From: Mannheimia glucosida
GTDB taxonomy: Bacteria; Pseudomonadota; Gammaproteobacteria; Enterobacterales; Pasteurellaceae
Assembly: GCF_046267875.1 (NCBI RefSeq)
Contig: NZ_CP176502.1
Span: 1,302,001 to 1,366,000 of the forward strand
DNA length: 64,000 bases
Direction of reading: 5' to 3'
The translations under genes were made by a program, and so were the position numbers. Positions 8,309 through 16,112 of the stretch are shown here, one piece after another. Under the pieces are notes generated by a model. It saw only the letters and a list, made by a program, of their open reading frames with translations. It searched no databases and was not told the origin of the DNA. Each line of letters starts with the position of its first letter. The first letter of the stretch is position 1.

Positions 8309-8881
8309 TTGAGCGAACAGATCACCGACCAAGAATTAGTCGAAAAAGCACAAAAAGGTGATAAAAAAGCATTTAATTTACTTGTTGTACGTTATCAAAA
8401 TAGAGTTGCCGGTTTGCTGACTCGTTATGTTGCAAGAGATGATATTCCGGACATTGTGCAAGAATCTTTTATTAAAGCCTATCGTTCTTTAGAGTCTTTC
8501 CGTGGCGAAAGTGCTTTTTATACGTGGCTTTATCGGATTGCAGTGAATACTGCGAAAAATCATTTAACCTCTTTAGGTAGAAGACCGCCAAAAGAAGATA
8601 TTCTCGCCGAAGACGCTGAAAGTTATGATGTAGGCGCGCAGCTTCGTGAAAGTGATACACCGGAGAATTTGATATTATCTGAGGAATTAAAGCAAGTCGT
8701 GTTTGATACGATTGAAAATTTACCTGATGAGCTTAAAACCGCCATTCGTTTAAGAGAATTGGAAGGTCTAAGTTACGAAGAAATCGCAGAAGTGATGGAG
8801 TGTCCGGTTGGTACTGTACGTTCCCGTATTTTCCGAGCAAGGGAAGCGATTGATGCTAAAATCAAGCCACTTATGCAATAG
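8309..8881 (+). CDS. rpoE: RNA polymerase sigma factor RpoE (sigma-E)
   Basis: An ECF sigma factor for the envelope-stress response to misfolded outer-membrane proteins. Region 2 spans roughly residues 10-90 (VVRYQNRVAGLLTRYV, DIVQESFIKAYRSLESF, SAFYTWLYRIAVN). Region 4 with its helix-turn-helix covers about 130-185 (GLSYEEIAEVMECPVGTVRS). It is 190 residues long, close to the E. coli protein throughout. The start is TTG, preceded by AGGAGAG. It heads the rpoE-rseABC cluster and is preceded by a probable autoregulated promoter. Confidence 0.97.
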   Translation: MSEQITDQELVEKAQKGDKKAFNLLVVRYQNRVAGLLTRYVARDDIPDIVQESFIKAYRSLESFRGESAFYTWLYRIAVNTAKNHLTSLGRRPPKEDILAEDAESYDVGAQLRESDTPENLILSEELKQVVFDTIENLPDELKTAIRLRELEGLSYEEIAEVMECPVGTVRSRIFRAREAIDAKIKPLMQ

Positions 8882-8926
8882 ATAGAAAGATTATTTTAGA
8901 AGAGATTTAAATCATTGGAGTCAATC

Positions 8927-9550
8927 ATGCAAGAACGCATCACTCAACAAAATGAACGCCTTTCAGCTTATATGGATGGGCAAAATGTTGATACTACATT
9001 TGTAGAAACATTAACTAACAGCCCTGAATTACAGCAAAAATGGGCAAGTTATCACACTATTCGTAGTGTGATGCAAGGTGATGAGATCATTTTAGGGACA
9101 GATTTCTCTGCTAAAATGGAAGCATTACTGGAAAATGAAGAAATTGAATCTCAAGCAAATGTAGAGAAACCTAAAGGCTTATTGCTCAAGCTCAAGCGTT
9201 GGGGAACTCCAATTATGCAAGCCGGTATTGCAGCTTCAGTGTGCTTAGTTGCGGTATTAGGGGTTAATTCAATGAATGCGAGTGATGAAATGGCTCAAAC
9301 GCAACAACCAGTATTACAAACATTGCCATTTAGCAATTCAGTTGAAGCGGTAAGTTATAATGCGCCAGTTCAAGATCAACCAACAGAAGAACAGTTAGAG
9401 CTTCAACAGCGTAAGATTAATGCGTTATTAGAAAACCATGAGTTACAACGCCGTACTAATAACGTTAAAAATTTAACCTTATCTGAGGAAGAAAAGCAAA
9501 AAGCACAAACTTCTTCCAATACAGAATCAGAGTCAAATATACAAAAATAA
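8927..9550 (+). CDS. rseA: Anti-sigma-E factor RseA
   Basis: An inner-membrane protein whose cytoplasmic N-terminal domain (about residues 1-85) binds and inhibits RpoE. A single membrane span lies near residues 95-113, followed by a periplasmic tail that DegS and RseB act on. The start at MQERITQQNERLSAYMDG is chosen because GGAG sits 6 bases upstream; a TTG four codons earlier overlaps that ribosome site and is unlikely. The 207-residue length is normal. A strong terminator follows, before rseB. Confidence 0.92.
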   Translation: MQERITQQNERLSAYMDGQNVDTTFVETLTNSPELQQKWASYHTIRSVMQGDEIILGTDFSAKMEALLENEEIESQANVEKPKGLLLKLKRWGTPIMQAGIAASVCLVAVLGVNSMNASDEMAQTQQPVLQTLPFSNSVEAVSYNAPVQDQPTEEQLELQQRKINALLENHELQRRTNNVKNLTLSEEEKQKAQTSSNTESESNIQK

Positions 9551-9570
9551 TAGGTAAAATAAGTTACTGA

Positions 9571-9607
9571 AAGCCACATAATTTATCCATAATTATGTGG
9601 CTTTTTG
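9571..9607 (+). terminator. Terminator between rseA and rseB
   Basis: AAGCCACATAATT (9571-9583) and AATTATGTGGCTT (9591-9603) form a perfect 13-bp stem with a 7-nt loop, followed by TTT. It lies inside what is a continuous operon in E. coli, so rseBC must rely on read-through or on a separate promoter. Confidence 0.85.
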
Positions 9608-9707
9608 TATGTAAATGTAGCGAAAAAATAAGAAATAACCAACAAGTAGCGAAATAGTGAAAATTTTTTGCTAAAATAACCTAAGTTAATTTGGCTTGAG
9701 AATAAAT

Positions 9708-10691
9708 ATGCTTTTTAAGATAAAAAAATACTTATTGTTGTTTTGGGTTATTTCTGCCTGTTATACATTTGCTTGGGCAGAATCAACTATTAAAACACCA
9801 TTAGCATATTTAACGGCTATGTCAGAAGCACATAAAAAATCCACTTATGAATTAGTTTATATTCTTCAACAGGGAAGTGATACAGAATCTTTCCGTTTAC
9901 GTCATGCTTTTACCCATAATAAAGAATATGCCCAATTACTGAATTTAGATCATAGCCGAGAAGAAATTATTTTAAAAAATAACAAGGTCAGCTATTTGGG
10001 TTATAATTTTCGTCCTTTTAGTTTAAATAGTTCACAGATTTTAGATAACCTCCCTAATGTACTTTACACAGATTATGCAAATTTAAAAGGTTATGCCTTT
10101 TTAGATGCTGGTAAAGATCGTATTTCTGACCGAATTACAAAGGTAATTCGTATGAAGCCAAATGATACTTTAAGATATGCTTACACACTATGGATTGATG
10201 AAGAAACACATTTATTACTTAAAAGCCAAGTCTTGAATATGGATAATTTGGTATTAGAAGAATTCAGAGTTTTGCAACTTTATCAATCTCCAGAATTGGA
10301 TAGGATTGCAAATGTAATAGGATCACTAATGTTACCAACATTAACGACAGTGAAAAAAGAAGAATTTCCCAAGTCTGATGGCTGGAAGGTGAATTGGTTG
10401 CCGACAGGGTTTAGGTTAATTCAGCAACAAACAGTCACAGGTGCGACATATCAAGTGGAAAGTGAGTATGTAGATAGCAGAGTATATAGTGATGGTTTAT
10501 CTACATTAACTATTTATATTATGCCTAGCCAAGGTGTGAGTTTTAATGAGTACGCTTGGCAACAAGGTAAATTAACGATTTTAAATCAAACGATTAATGA
10601 TAAAGATATTGTGATTATTGGTGATGTGCCGTTGCAATCTGCTAAGCAAATTATGAAAAATATTCACTTTAAGGAAGGGATTCAGCCATGA
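9708..10691 (+). CDS. rseB: Periplasmic sigma-E regulator RseB
   Basis: Binds the periplasmic part of RseA and shields it from DegS. It releases RseA when it senses lipoproteins or LPS intermediates. A signal peptide is visible at MLFKIKKYLLLFWVISACYT with probable cleavage after TFAWA near residue 24. The N-terminal MucB/RseB domain runs to about residue 215, and the smaller C-terminal domain (GWKVNWLPTGFRLIQQQ onward) follows. The ATG used here fits the signal peptide; a TTG four codons upstream is unlikely. The length is 327 residues. It overlaps rseC by 4 bases or abuts it, depending on the rseC start. Confidence 0.92.
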   Translation: MLFKIKKYLLLFWVISACYTFAWAESTIKTPLAYLTAMSEAHKKSTYELVYILQQGSDTESFRLRHAFTHNKEYAQLLNLDHSREEIILKNNKVSYLGYNFRPFSLNSSQILDNLPNVLYTDYANLKGYAFLDAGKDRISDRITKVIRMKPNDTLRYAYTLWIDEETHLLLKSQVLNMDNLVLEEFRVLQLYQSPELDRIANVIGSLMLPTLTTVKKEEFPKSDGWKVNWLPTGFRLIQQQTVTGATYQVESEYVDSRVYSDGLSTLTIYIMPSQGVSFNEYAWQQGKLTILNQTINDKDIVIIGDVPLQSAKQIMKNIHFKEGIQP

Positions 10692-11152
10692 TGATTGAAC
10701 AGGCAACAGTAGTAGAATATCAGAATGGTGTGGCTATTGTACAATGTTATGCTAAAAGTAGCTGTGGTGGCTGTGCAGCTCAGTCTGCTTGTGGAACAAA
10801 AGCATTGTCGGCATTAGCTGGGGAAAAAATTGCCCCTCGTTTTAGTATTGAGGTAGATGAACCCCTAAAAGTAGGCGATAAGGTTCAACTGGGCTTAGCT
10901 GAAAATATCTTGCTCAAAAGCGTGTTTTTAATTTATGGCATTCCTCTGCTGGTTCTTGTGATGACAGCGGTCGGATTTTCGCAATTTTTTGCAAATGAGC
11001 TTATTGTTTTATTTATAATGTTGCTTTCAACAGGTATAACATTCTGGGCTGTAAGAAAATTGATTCATAAACACAGCAAACAAGCAAATTTTTCACCTAT
11101 CTTTTTAGGTAAGGTTTTAGGAGACTATAATGGAAAAAATATGGCTAAATAA
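10688..11152 (+). CDS. rseC: SoxR-reducing / sigma-E regulatory protein RseC
   Basis: An inner-membrane protein of the RseC/MucC family. In enterics it modulates sigma-E and helps keep SoxR reduced, and related RnfH-linked roles are proposed. The N-terminal cytoplasmic domain has a Cys cluster (CYAKSSCGGCAAQSACG, residues about 20-36) that may hold an Fe-S cluster. Two membrane spans follow near residues 75-115. It is 154 residues long. The start overlaps the rseB stop (ATGA), and its 3' end overlaps the start of fadD by 23 bases, so fadD is translationally and transcriptionally tied to this group. Confidence 0.9.
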   Translation: MMIEQATVVEYQNGVAIVQCYAKSSCGGCAAQSACGTKALSALAGEKIAPRFSIEVDEPLKVGDKVQLGLAENILLKSVFLIYGIPLLVLVMTAVGFSQFFANELIVLFIMLLSTGITFWAVRKLIHKHSKQANFSPIFLGKVLGDYNGKNMAK

Positions 11153-12815
11153 TTATCCGCCTTATTCACCAAAAACGATTGAAACAGATCAATATGAATC
11201 GTTAGTGGAAATGTTTGAAACAGCGATAAACCGCCACCCCGATATTCCTGCTTACATCAATATGGGGCAAGTTTTGACTTTCCGCAAATTGGAGGAGCGT
11301 AGCCGTTCTTTTGCAGCCTATTTGCAAAATGAATTACGCCTGAAAAAAGGTGATCGAATCGCATTGATGATGCCGAATTTATTGCAATATCCGATCGCTT
11401 TATTTGGCGCATTACGTGCCGGGCTTGTAGTAGTGAATGTCAATCCGCTTTATACGCCACGTGAATTAGAACATCAATTAAATGATAGTGGTGCGAAAGC
11501 GATTGTGATTGTTTCGAACTTCGCGGCTACCTTAGAAAAAATTGTCTTTAATACTGAGATTAAGCACGTTATTTTGACCCGAATGGGCGACCAACTTTCA
11601 TTCGGCAAACGCACCTTAGTCAATTTTGTGGTGAAATACATCAAAAAATTAGTGCCGAAATATAAATTGCCACATGCGGTCAGCTTCCGTGAAGCCTTAA
11701 GCATTGGCAAACAGCGTCAATATGTAAAACCGAATATTGTCAGCCAAGATCTCGCCTTTTTACAATACACTGGCGGTACTACAGGTGTAGCGAAAGGGGC
11801 AATGCTGACTCATCAAAACTTAATTGCTAATATGATGCAGGCAAAATGGATTGTTGAGCCATTGTTGGGTAATTCTGCCAATATGATTGGATTGGTGCCT
11901 TTACCGCTGTATCACGTCTTAGCACTTTCGATGAATTGCTTGCTCTTTATCGAATTAGGACTTACCGGATTATTAATTACTAATCCGCGCGATATTCCAG
12001 GCTTTATTAAAGAATTAAAAAAGTACAAAGTTTCAGTGATTACTGGGGTAAATACATTGTTTAATGCATTACTTAATCACGAAAGTTTTAAAGAGGTTGA
12101 TTTTTCACACCTAAAATTAAGTGTAGGTGGCGGTGCAGCGATCCAATCTAGCGTGGCAAAACGCTGGCACGATTTAACCGGAGTACATATTATCGAAGGT
12201 TATGGAATGACAGAATGTTCTCCGCTGATTAGTGCAACCCGTGGCGATTCGGTGGAATATTCCGGCTCTATTGGTGTGCCGGTGCCAAATACTGACATTC
12301 GTATTGTGGATGATGAAGGCAAAGAAGTGCCACAGGGCGAACGAGGAGAATTAGTCGTTAAAGGTCCGCAAGTGATGCAAGGCTATTGGAACCGTCCTGA
12401 TGAAACGGCACAAGTGCTACAAGATGGTTGGATGGCAACCGGTGACATTGTGGTAATGGGGGATGATCTGAACTTACGCATTGTTGATCGTAAAAAAGAT
12501 ATGATTATTGTCTCCGGTTTTAATGTGTACCCAACCGAAATTGAAGAAGTGATTTCCCAAAACCCAAAAGTGAATGAAGTAGTGGCGATTGGTGTGCCGA
12601 GTGAGGCTTCCGGCGAAAGCATTAAAATTTTTGTAACCAAAAAAGATGAAAGTTTAACCCGAGATGAATTGAGAACCTATTGTCGTCAATTCTTAACCGG
12701 CTACAAAATTCCAAGAGACATCGAATTTCGTGACGAACTACCAAAAAGTAATGTTGGCAAAATTCTTCGCCGAGTATTAAGAGATGAAGAATTAGCAAAG
12801 GTTAATAAGGCTTAA
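11130..12815 (+). CDS. fadD: Long-chain fatty acid-CoA ligase FadD
   Basis: Activates imported fatty acids to acyl-CoA at the inner face of the membrane using ATP. The AMP-binding P-loop YTGGTTGVAKGAML lies near residue 210. The YGMTECSP motif (A5) is near 361, and the ATGDI and DRKKDMI adenylate motifs are near 435-455. The C-terminal lysine region KSNVGKILRR is intact. The 561-residue length equals the E. coli enzyme. The ribosome site AGGAG is 8 bases upstream. It overlaps rseC, which places fatty-acid activation downstream of the sigma-E regulators. The porin gene fadL lies at about 50 kb in this window. Confidence 0.95.
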   Translation: MEKIWLNNYPPYSPKTIETDQYESLVEMFETAINRHPDIPAYINMGQVLTFRKLEERSRSFAAYLQNELRLKKGDRIALMMPNLLQYPIALFGALRAGLVVVNVNPLYTPRELEHQLNDSGAKAIVIVSNFAATLEKIVFNTEIKHVILTRMGDQLSFGKRTLVNFVVKYIKKLVPKYKLPHAVSFREALSIGKQRQYVKPNIVSQDLAFLQYTGGTTGVAKGAMLTHQNLIANMMQAKWIVEPLLGNSANMIGLVPLPLYHVLALSMNCLLFIELGLTGLLITNPRDIPGFIKELKKYKVSVITGVNTLFNALLNHESFKEVDFSHLKLSVGGGAAIQSSVAKRWHDLTGVHIIEGYGMTECSPLISATRGDSVEYSGSIGVPVPNTDIRIVDDEGKEVPQGERGELVVKGPQVMQGYWNRPDETAQVLQDGWMATGDIVVMGDDLNLRIVDRKKDMIIVSGFNVYPTEIEEVISQNPKVNEVVAIGVPSEASGESIKIFVTKKDESLTRDELRTYCRQFLTGYKIPRDIEFRDELPKSNVGKILRRVLRDEELAKVNKA

Positions 12816-12839
12816 ATTACCCTAATTAAGGAGCTTAAA

Positions 12840-13469
12840 ATGAAAATTGTTGAAGTAAAACACCCGCTTGTAAAGCATAAATTGGGCTTAATGCGTGAAG
12901 CGGAAATCAGCACCAAAGATTTCCGTGAGCTAGCGAATGAAATTGGTAGTCTGCTTACTTACGAAGCAACCAAAGATCTGGAAATGGAAACAGTTGAGAT
13001 CAATGGCTGGAGCGGAGAGAAAATTGCGGTTGAGCGAATTAAAGGCAAAAAAGTGACTGTTGTGCCGATTCTGCGTGCTGGCTTAGGTATGATGGACGGT
13101 GTGTTAGAGCATATTCCAAGTGCCAGAATTAGCGTGGTTGGGATTTATCGTGACGAAGAAACCTTAAAACCTGTGCCGTATTTCTCAAAACTTGCTAACG
13201 ATGTTGATGAGCGTTTAGCCATTATCACCGACCCAATGCTTGCAACCGGTGGCTCAATGGTAGCAACCATTGACCTCCTGAAAAAATCAGGCTGTAAGCA
13301 GATTAAAGTGCTAGTGTTAGTTGCCGCTCCAGAGGGGATTAAAGTATTAGAAGCTGCTCACCCTGATGTTGAACTCTACACCGCCTCAATCGATAGTCAC
13401 TTAAACGAAAACGGCTATATCATTCCAGGCTTAGGCGATGCAGGGGATAAAATTTTCGGCACCAAGTAA
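12840..13469 (+). CDS. upp: Uracil phosphoribosyltransferase
   Basis: Salvages uracil to UMP with PRPP. The protein is 209 residues, the family length. It starts MKIVEVKHPLVKHKLGLMR as in E. coli Upp. It contains the PRPP-loop ITDPMLATGGSM near residue 128 and the uracil-binding C-terminal GYIIPGLGDAGDKIFGT. It follows fadD by 24 bases with AAGGAG upstream of the ATG. The uracil permease uraA that follows upp in many relatives is not here. Confidence 0.96.
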   Translation: MKIVEVKHPLVKHKLGLMREAEISTKDFRELANEIGSLLTYEATKDLEMETVEINGWSGEKIAVERIKGKKVTVVPILRAGLGMMDGVLEHIPSARISVVGIYRDEETLKPVPYFSKLANDVDERLAIITDPMLATGGSMVATIDLLKKSGCKQIKVLVLVAAPEGIKVLEAAHPDVELYTASIDSHLNENGYIIPGLGDAGDKIFGTK

Positions 13470-13512
13470 CATCAAAACTAAGTAACAGCAAAACAAGTAA
13501 AGCTGATTTAAA

Positions 13513-13568
13513 CAAGCGGTCATTTTTCACTAAAGATTTGCAAATCTTGGTAGAAAAATGATCGCTTG
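13513..13568. terminator. Convergent terminator upp / rsmA
   Basis: CAAGCGGTCATTTTTC (13513-13528) pairs with GAAAAATGATCGCTTG (13553-13568) apart from one wobble, and the loop contains AAGATTTGCAAATCTT, which can fold further. It separates convergent genes. One uptake signal is perfect and the other has one change. Confidence 0.75.
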
Positions 13569-13579
13569 TAATTTATTGA

Positions 13580-14446
13580 TTAGCAATCTTCATCAACCAA
13601 TTCTTCGGTTGTATCAATTGTCGGCGGGTTGTCGTGTAGCCAGTTAGCCAAACGCACATAATCGGCAATGGTAAGGTTTTCCGCTCGGGCGGTTAAATCA
13701 ACGCCTAAGGCTTCTAGTTGCTCCGCACTAAACAGGGTTGAAAGAGCATTGCGTAAGGTTTTACGGCGTTGGTTAAAGGCTTGGGTTGTGACCCGATTGA
13801 GCCAATACACATCTTTTGCCGGATAAGGCAGTTGGTTATAAGGCACTAAACGAACCACCGCAGAATCCACTTTTGGTGCTGGTTTAAAGGCGGTTGGCGG
13901 CACTTCCAGCACCGGAATTACTTGGCAATAGTATTGAGCCATAATGGTTAAACGCCCGTATGCTTTACTGTTTGGCGCGGCACATAAACGTTTCACCACC
14001 TCTTTTTGCAACATAAAGTGCATATCTTGAATTAAGTCGTGAAAGGTCAGCAGGTGGAATATCAAGGGCGTAGAAATGTTGTAAGGTAAGTTACCAAACA
14101 CACGCACCGAGTCTTCGTCTAAGTTGAGTTGGTTAAAATAGTCACGGAAATTAAAGCGTAGGGCATCTTGCTCAATAATGGTGAGTTTTTGGTTTAAAAA
14201 CGGGTGGTGGCGTAAACGCTCTGCTAAATCACGGTCAATTTCAACCACCGTGAGTTTATCTACCAATTCGGCAACCGGCTCGGTTAATGCTCCTAAACCC
14301 GGACCGATTTCTAATAAAAATTGTCCGTTTTTCGGGTTAATGGCTGAAACTATGCTGTGAATAATGTTCATATCGTGCAAAAAGTTTTGCCCGAAACGCT
14401 TACGAGCGGTATGACCTAAATGTTTTTTGGAATTTGTGGAACTCAT
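13580..14446 (-). CDS. rsmA: 16S rRNA dimethyladenosine transferase RsmA (KsgA)
   Basis: Dimethylates two adjacent adenosines in the 3' hairpin of 16S rRNA during small-subunit maturation. The SAM-binding motif LEIGPGLGALTEP lies near residue 44. The catalytic NLPYNIST motif is near 118, and RKRFGQNFLHD marks the N terminus. The start MSSTNSKKHLGH is chosen because AAGGAT precedes it; the longer in-frame extension has no support. It is 288 residues. A terminator separates it from the upstream surA, although E. coli has a surA-pdxA-rsmA operon. pdxA is absent here. Confidence 0.95.
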   Translation of the reverse strand: MSSTNSKKHLGHTARKRFGQNFLHDMNIIHSIVSAINPKNGQFLLEIGPGLGALTEPVAELVDKLTVVEIDRDLAERLRHHPFLNQKLTIIEQDALRFNFRDYFNQLNLDEDSVRVFGNLPYNISTPLIFHLLTFHDLIQDMHFMLQKEVVKRLCAAPNSKAYGRLTIMAQYYCQVIPVLEVPPTAFKPAPKVDSAVVRLVPYNQLPYPAKDVYWLNRVTTQAFNQRRKTLRNALSTLFSAEQLEALGVDLTARAENLTIADYVRLANWLHDNPPTIDTTEELVDEDC

Positions 14447-14484
14447 TGTTATCCTTTTTAAAGTTATCCTTTTTGAAATAAGAA

Positions 14485-14510
14485 AAGAACCCCGCATATG
14501 CGAGGTTCTT
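14485..14510 (-). terminator. surA terminator
   Basis: AAGAACC (14485-14491) plus CGCA (14493-14496) pair with TGCG (14499-14502) and GGTTCTT (14504-14510), with one internal mismatch. On the minus strand the stem is followed by TTTTCTTATTT. It lies between surA and rsmA. Confidence 0.85.
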
Positions 14511-14521
14511 GAAGATTTTAA

Positions 14522-15466
14522 TTATTGACCGACATATTGAATATTGGCGGTTTTTCTAAGGGCTTTTACCCAATCTTTAGAGGCTTCTTCGGCTTGCTTG
14601 TTCACCAGTTGCTGATAAGCACGTTGGTGGTAAGCATCTTCGGTTCTGTCTCCGTTACGAGTGTCGGTGACTTTCAAAATATGCCAACCAAATTGCGATT
14701 TAAACGGAGCAGAAATTTGGTTTGGTTTGATTTTTGATGCAACATTCGCAAATGCCGGATCGTAAATTTCTAAGAAGTTAAAACCTAAATCTCCACCGTC
14801 TGCCCCTGAGGCATAATCAACAGAATGGGTTTTTGCCGCTTCTTCAAAGCTGATTTTGCCTGAGTTAATATCAGTAGTTAAGCTGCTAAGTTTTGCTTTG
14901 GCTTGAGCATCATTTAAAATCGGGTTGGTTTTGAGCAAAATATGACTAATGCGATGCTCTTTGCCAGAAACGGTTTTCAATTTGCCCGCTGCTTTATCTT
15001 TCGCCATTAAATCTTTTGCGAGAGCTTGCACTTGCTGTGGCGCAACCTGAATAGATTTGCTGATACTGATGTGGCGAACCTGCTCCATTGCCATTTGTTG
15101 AGCAATATTACGTTTGAATTGCTCCAGCGTAATGCCTTGATAATCTAACGCATCTAATAACTGACCGTAAGTAATACCGTTTTGAATTGCCACATTTTCA
15201 ACCGCTTGGTTTACCGCAGCTGGGCTGACTTTAACGCCGGCTTCTTTCATTGCCTGTTGCACCAACATATCATCAATCACTTGATCAATAGCCGCACGTT
15301 GAGCAGTTTCTGTCGCCTTTTTCTTGCCAAGCACACGTTGAACCTGGCTTTGCATAATAGGGGTATCATTCACTAATACCACCACTCTTTCTTCAAATGC
15401 GTGGGCGGTTTGGGTAAGACTCATTGTTGCAACGGCAACAGCAAATAATGATTTGATTAATTTCAT
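14522..15466 (-). CDS. surA: Periplasmic chaperone / peptidyl-prolyl isomerase SurA
   Basis: Escorts unfolded outer-membrane proteins through the periplasm to the BAM complex. The signal peptide MKLIKSLFAVAVATMSLTQT is cut near AHA-F. The N-terminal chaperone domain (EERVVVLVNDTPIMQSQVQ to about residue 165) is followed by a parvulin domain (HRISHILLKTNP, GDLGFNFLEIYDPAF). At 314 residues it has one parvulin domain, whereas E. coli SurA (428 residues) has two. The single-domain form is usual in the Pasteurellaceae as far as I recall. It is downstream of pyrR. Confidence 0.9.
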   Translation of the reverse strand: MKLIKSLFAVAVATMSLTQTAHAFEERVVVLVNDTPIMQSQVQRVLGKKKATETAQRAAIDQVIDDMLVQQAMKEAGVKVSPAAVNQAVENVAIQNGITYGQLLDALDYQGITLEQFKRNIAQQMAMEQVRHISISKSIQVAPQQVQALAKDLMAKDKAAGKLKTVSGKEHRISHILLKTNPILNDAQAKAKLSSLTTDINSGKISFEEAAKTHSVDYASGADGGDLGFNFLEIYDPAFANVASKIKPNQISAPFKSQFGWHILKVTDTRNGDRTEDAYHQRAYQQLVNKQAEEASKDWVKALRKTANIQYVGQ

Positions 15467-15544
15467 TTTTATAACAATCCTAATGGAGATAATTAAGGAA
15501 TCACTTTTCCTTAGAGATAAGTTTACCGAAAAGGTTCACTTAAT

Positions 15545-16099
15545 TTAAGCACTTTCTTTATTTGCAGCAGGAACTAAGACCACTTGATTAATCCCATCGT
15601 AAGAAACCGTCTGCACTTGAATTTGCTCGTTTTTAGCGGTCGGGATATTTTTTCCGACATAATCGGCTCGGATCGGCAATTCCCGATGACCTCTATCGAC
15701 CAAAATCACTAGCTCAATTCTAGCGGCTCTGCCGAAATCTAAGAGTGCATCAAGAGCCGCCCGAATGGTTCTGCCGGTAAAGAGAACATCATCAACTAAA
15801 ATCACTTTTTTACCGTTCAGATTTAGCTGGTTATCCGCTCCCATAAATACGGGGTCTTGATAAATCAAATCTAAGTCATCACGGTAGAAAGTAATATCCA
15901 ACGCCATTATTGGTAATTCAATTTGAGCCAATTCTGCGATACGTTTTTGAATAAATTCAGCAATGTTAGCACCTCGGCGTTTGATGCCAACAATCACAAC
16001 ATCTTGCAAGCCACCGTGTTTTTCAATAATTTGGTGTGAAATACGAGATATTGTGCGATGAAATTGCTCGGTATCAATAATGATTTTTTCTATCGCCAT
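15545..16099 (-). CDS. pyrR: PyrR, bifunctional pyr regulator / uracil phosphoribosyltransferase
   Basis: A type I phosphoribosyltransferase-fold protein of 184 residues. The PRPP-binding motif VILVDDVLFTGRTIRAA is near residue 99. The family segment GIKRRGANIAEFI is near 38. In Gram-positive bacteria PyrR binds pyr mRNA to attenuate transcription and also has weak UPRT activity. In gamma-proteobacteria its RNA role is less clear. No pyr biosynthetic gene or obvious pyr attenuator is nearby. It sits 13 bases downstream of hldE and upstream of surA on the same strand. Confidence 0.9.
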   Translation of the reverse strand: MAIEKIIIDTEQFHRTISRISHQIIEKHGGLQDVVIVGIKRRGANIAEFIQKRIAELAQIELPIMALDITFYRDDLDLIYQDPVFMGADNQLNLNGKKVILVDDVLFTGRTIRAALDALLDFGRAARIELVILVDRGHRELPIRADYVGKNIPTAKNEQIQVQTVSYDGINQVVLVPAANKESA

Positions 16100-16112
16100 T
16101 AGTTATATACCG

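Noticed and set aside
15494..15513. TAAGGAA / TTCCTTA hairpin as a pyrR terminator
   Set aside because: The stem is only 7 bp and AT-rich, with no T-run; too weak to annotate.
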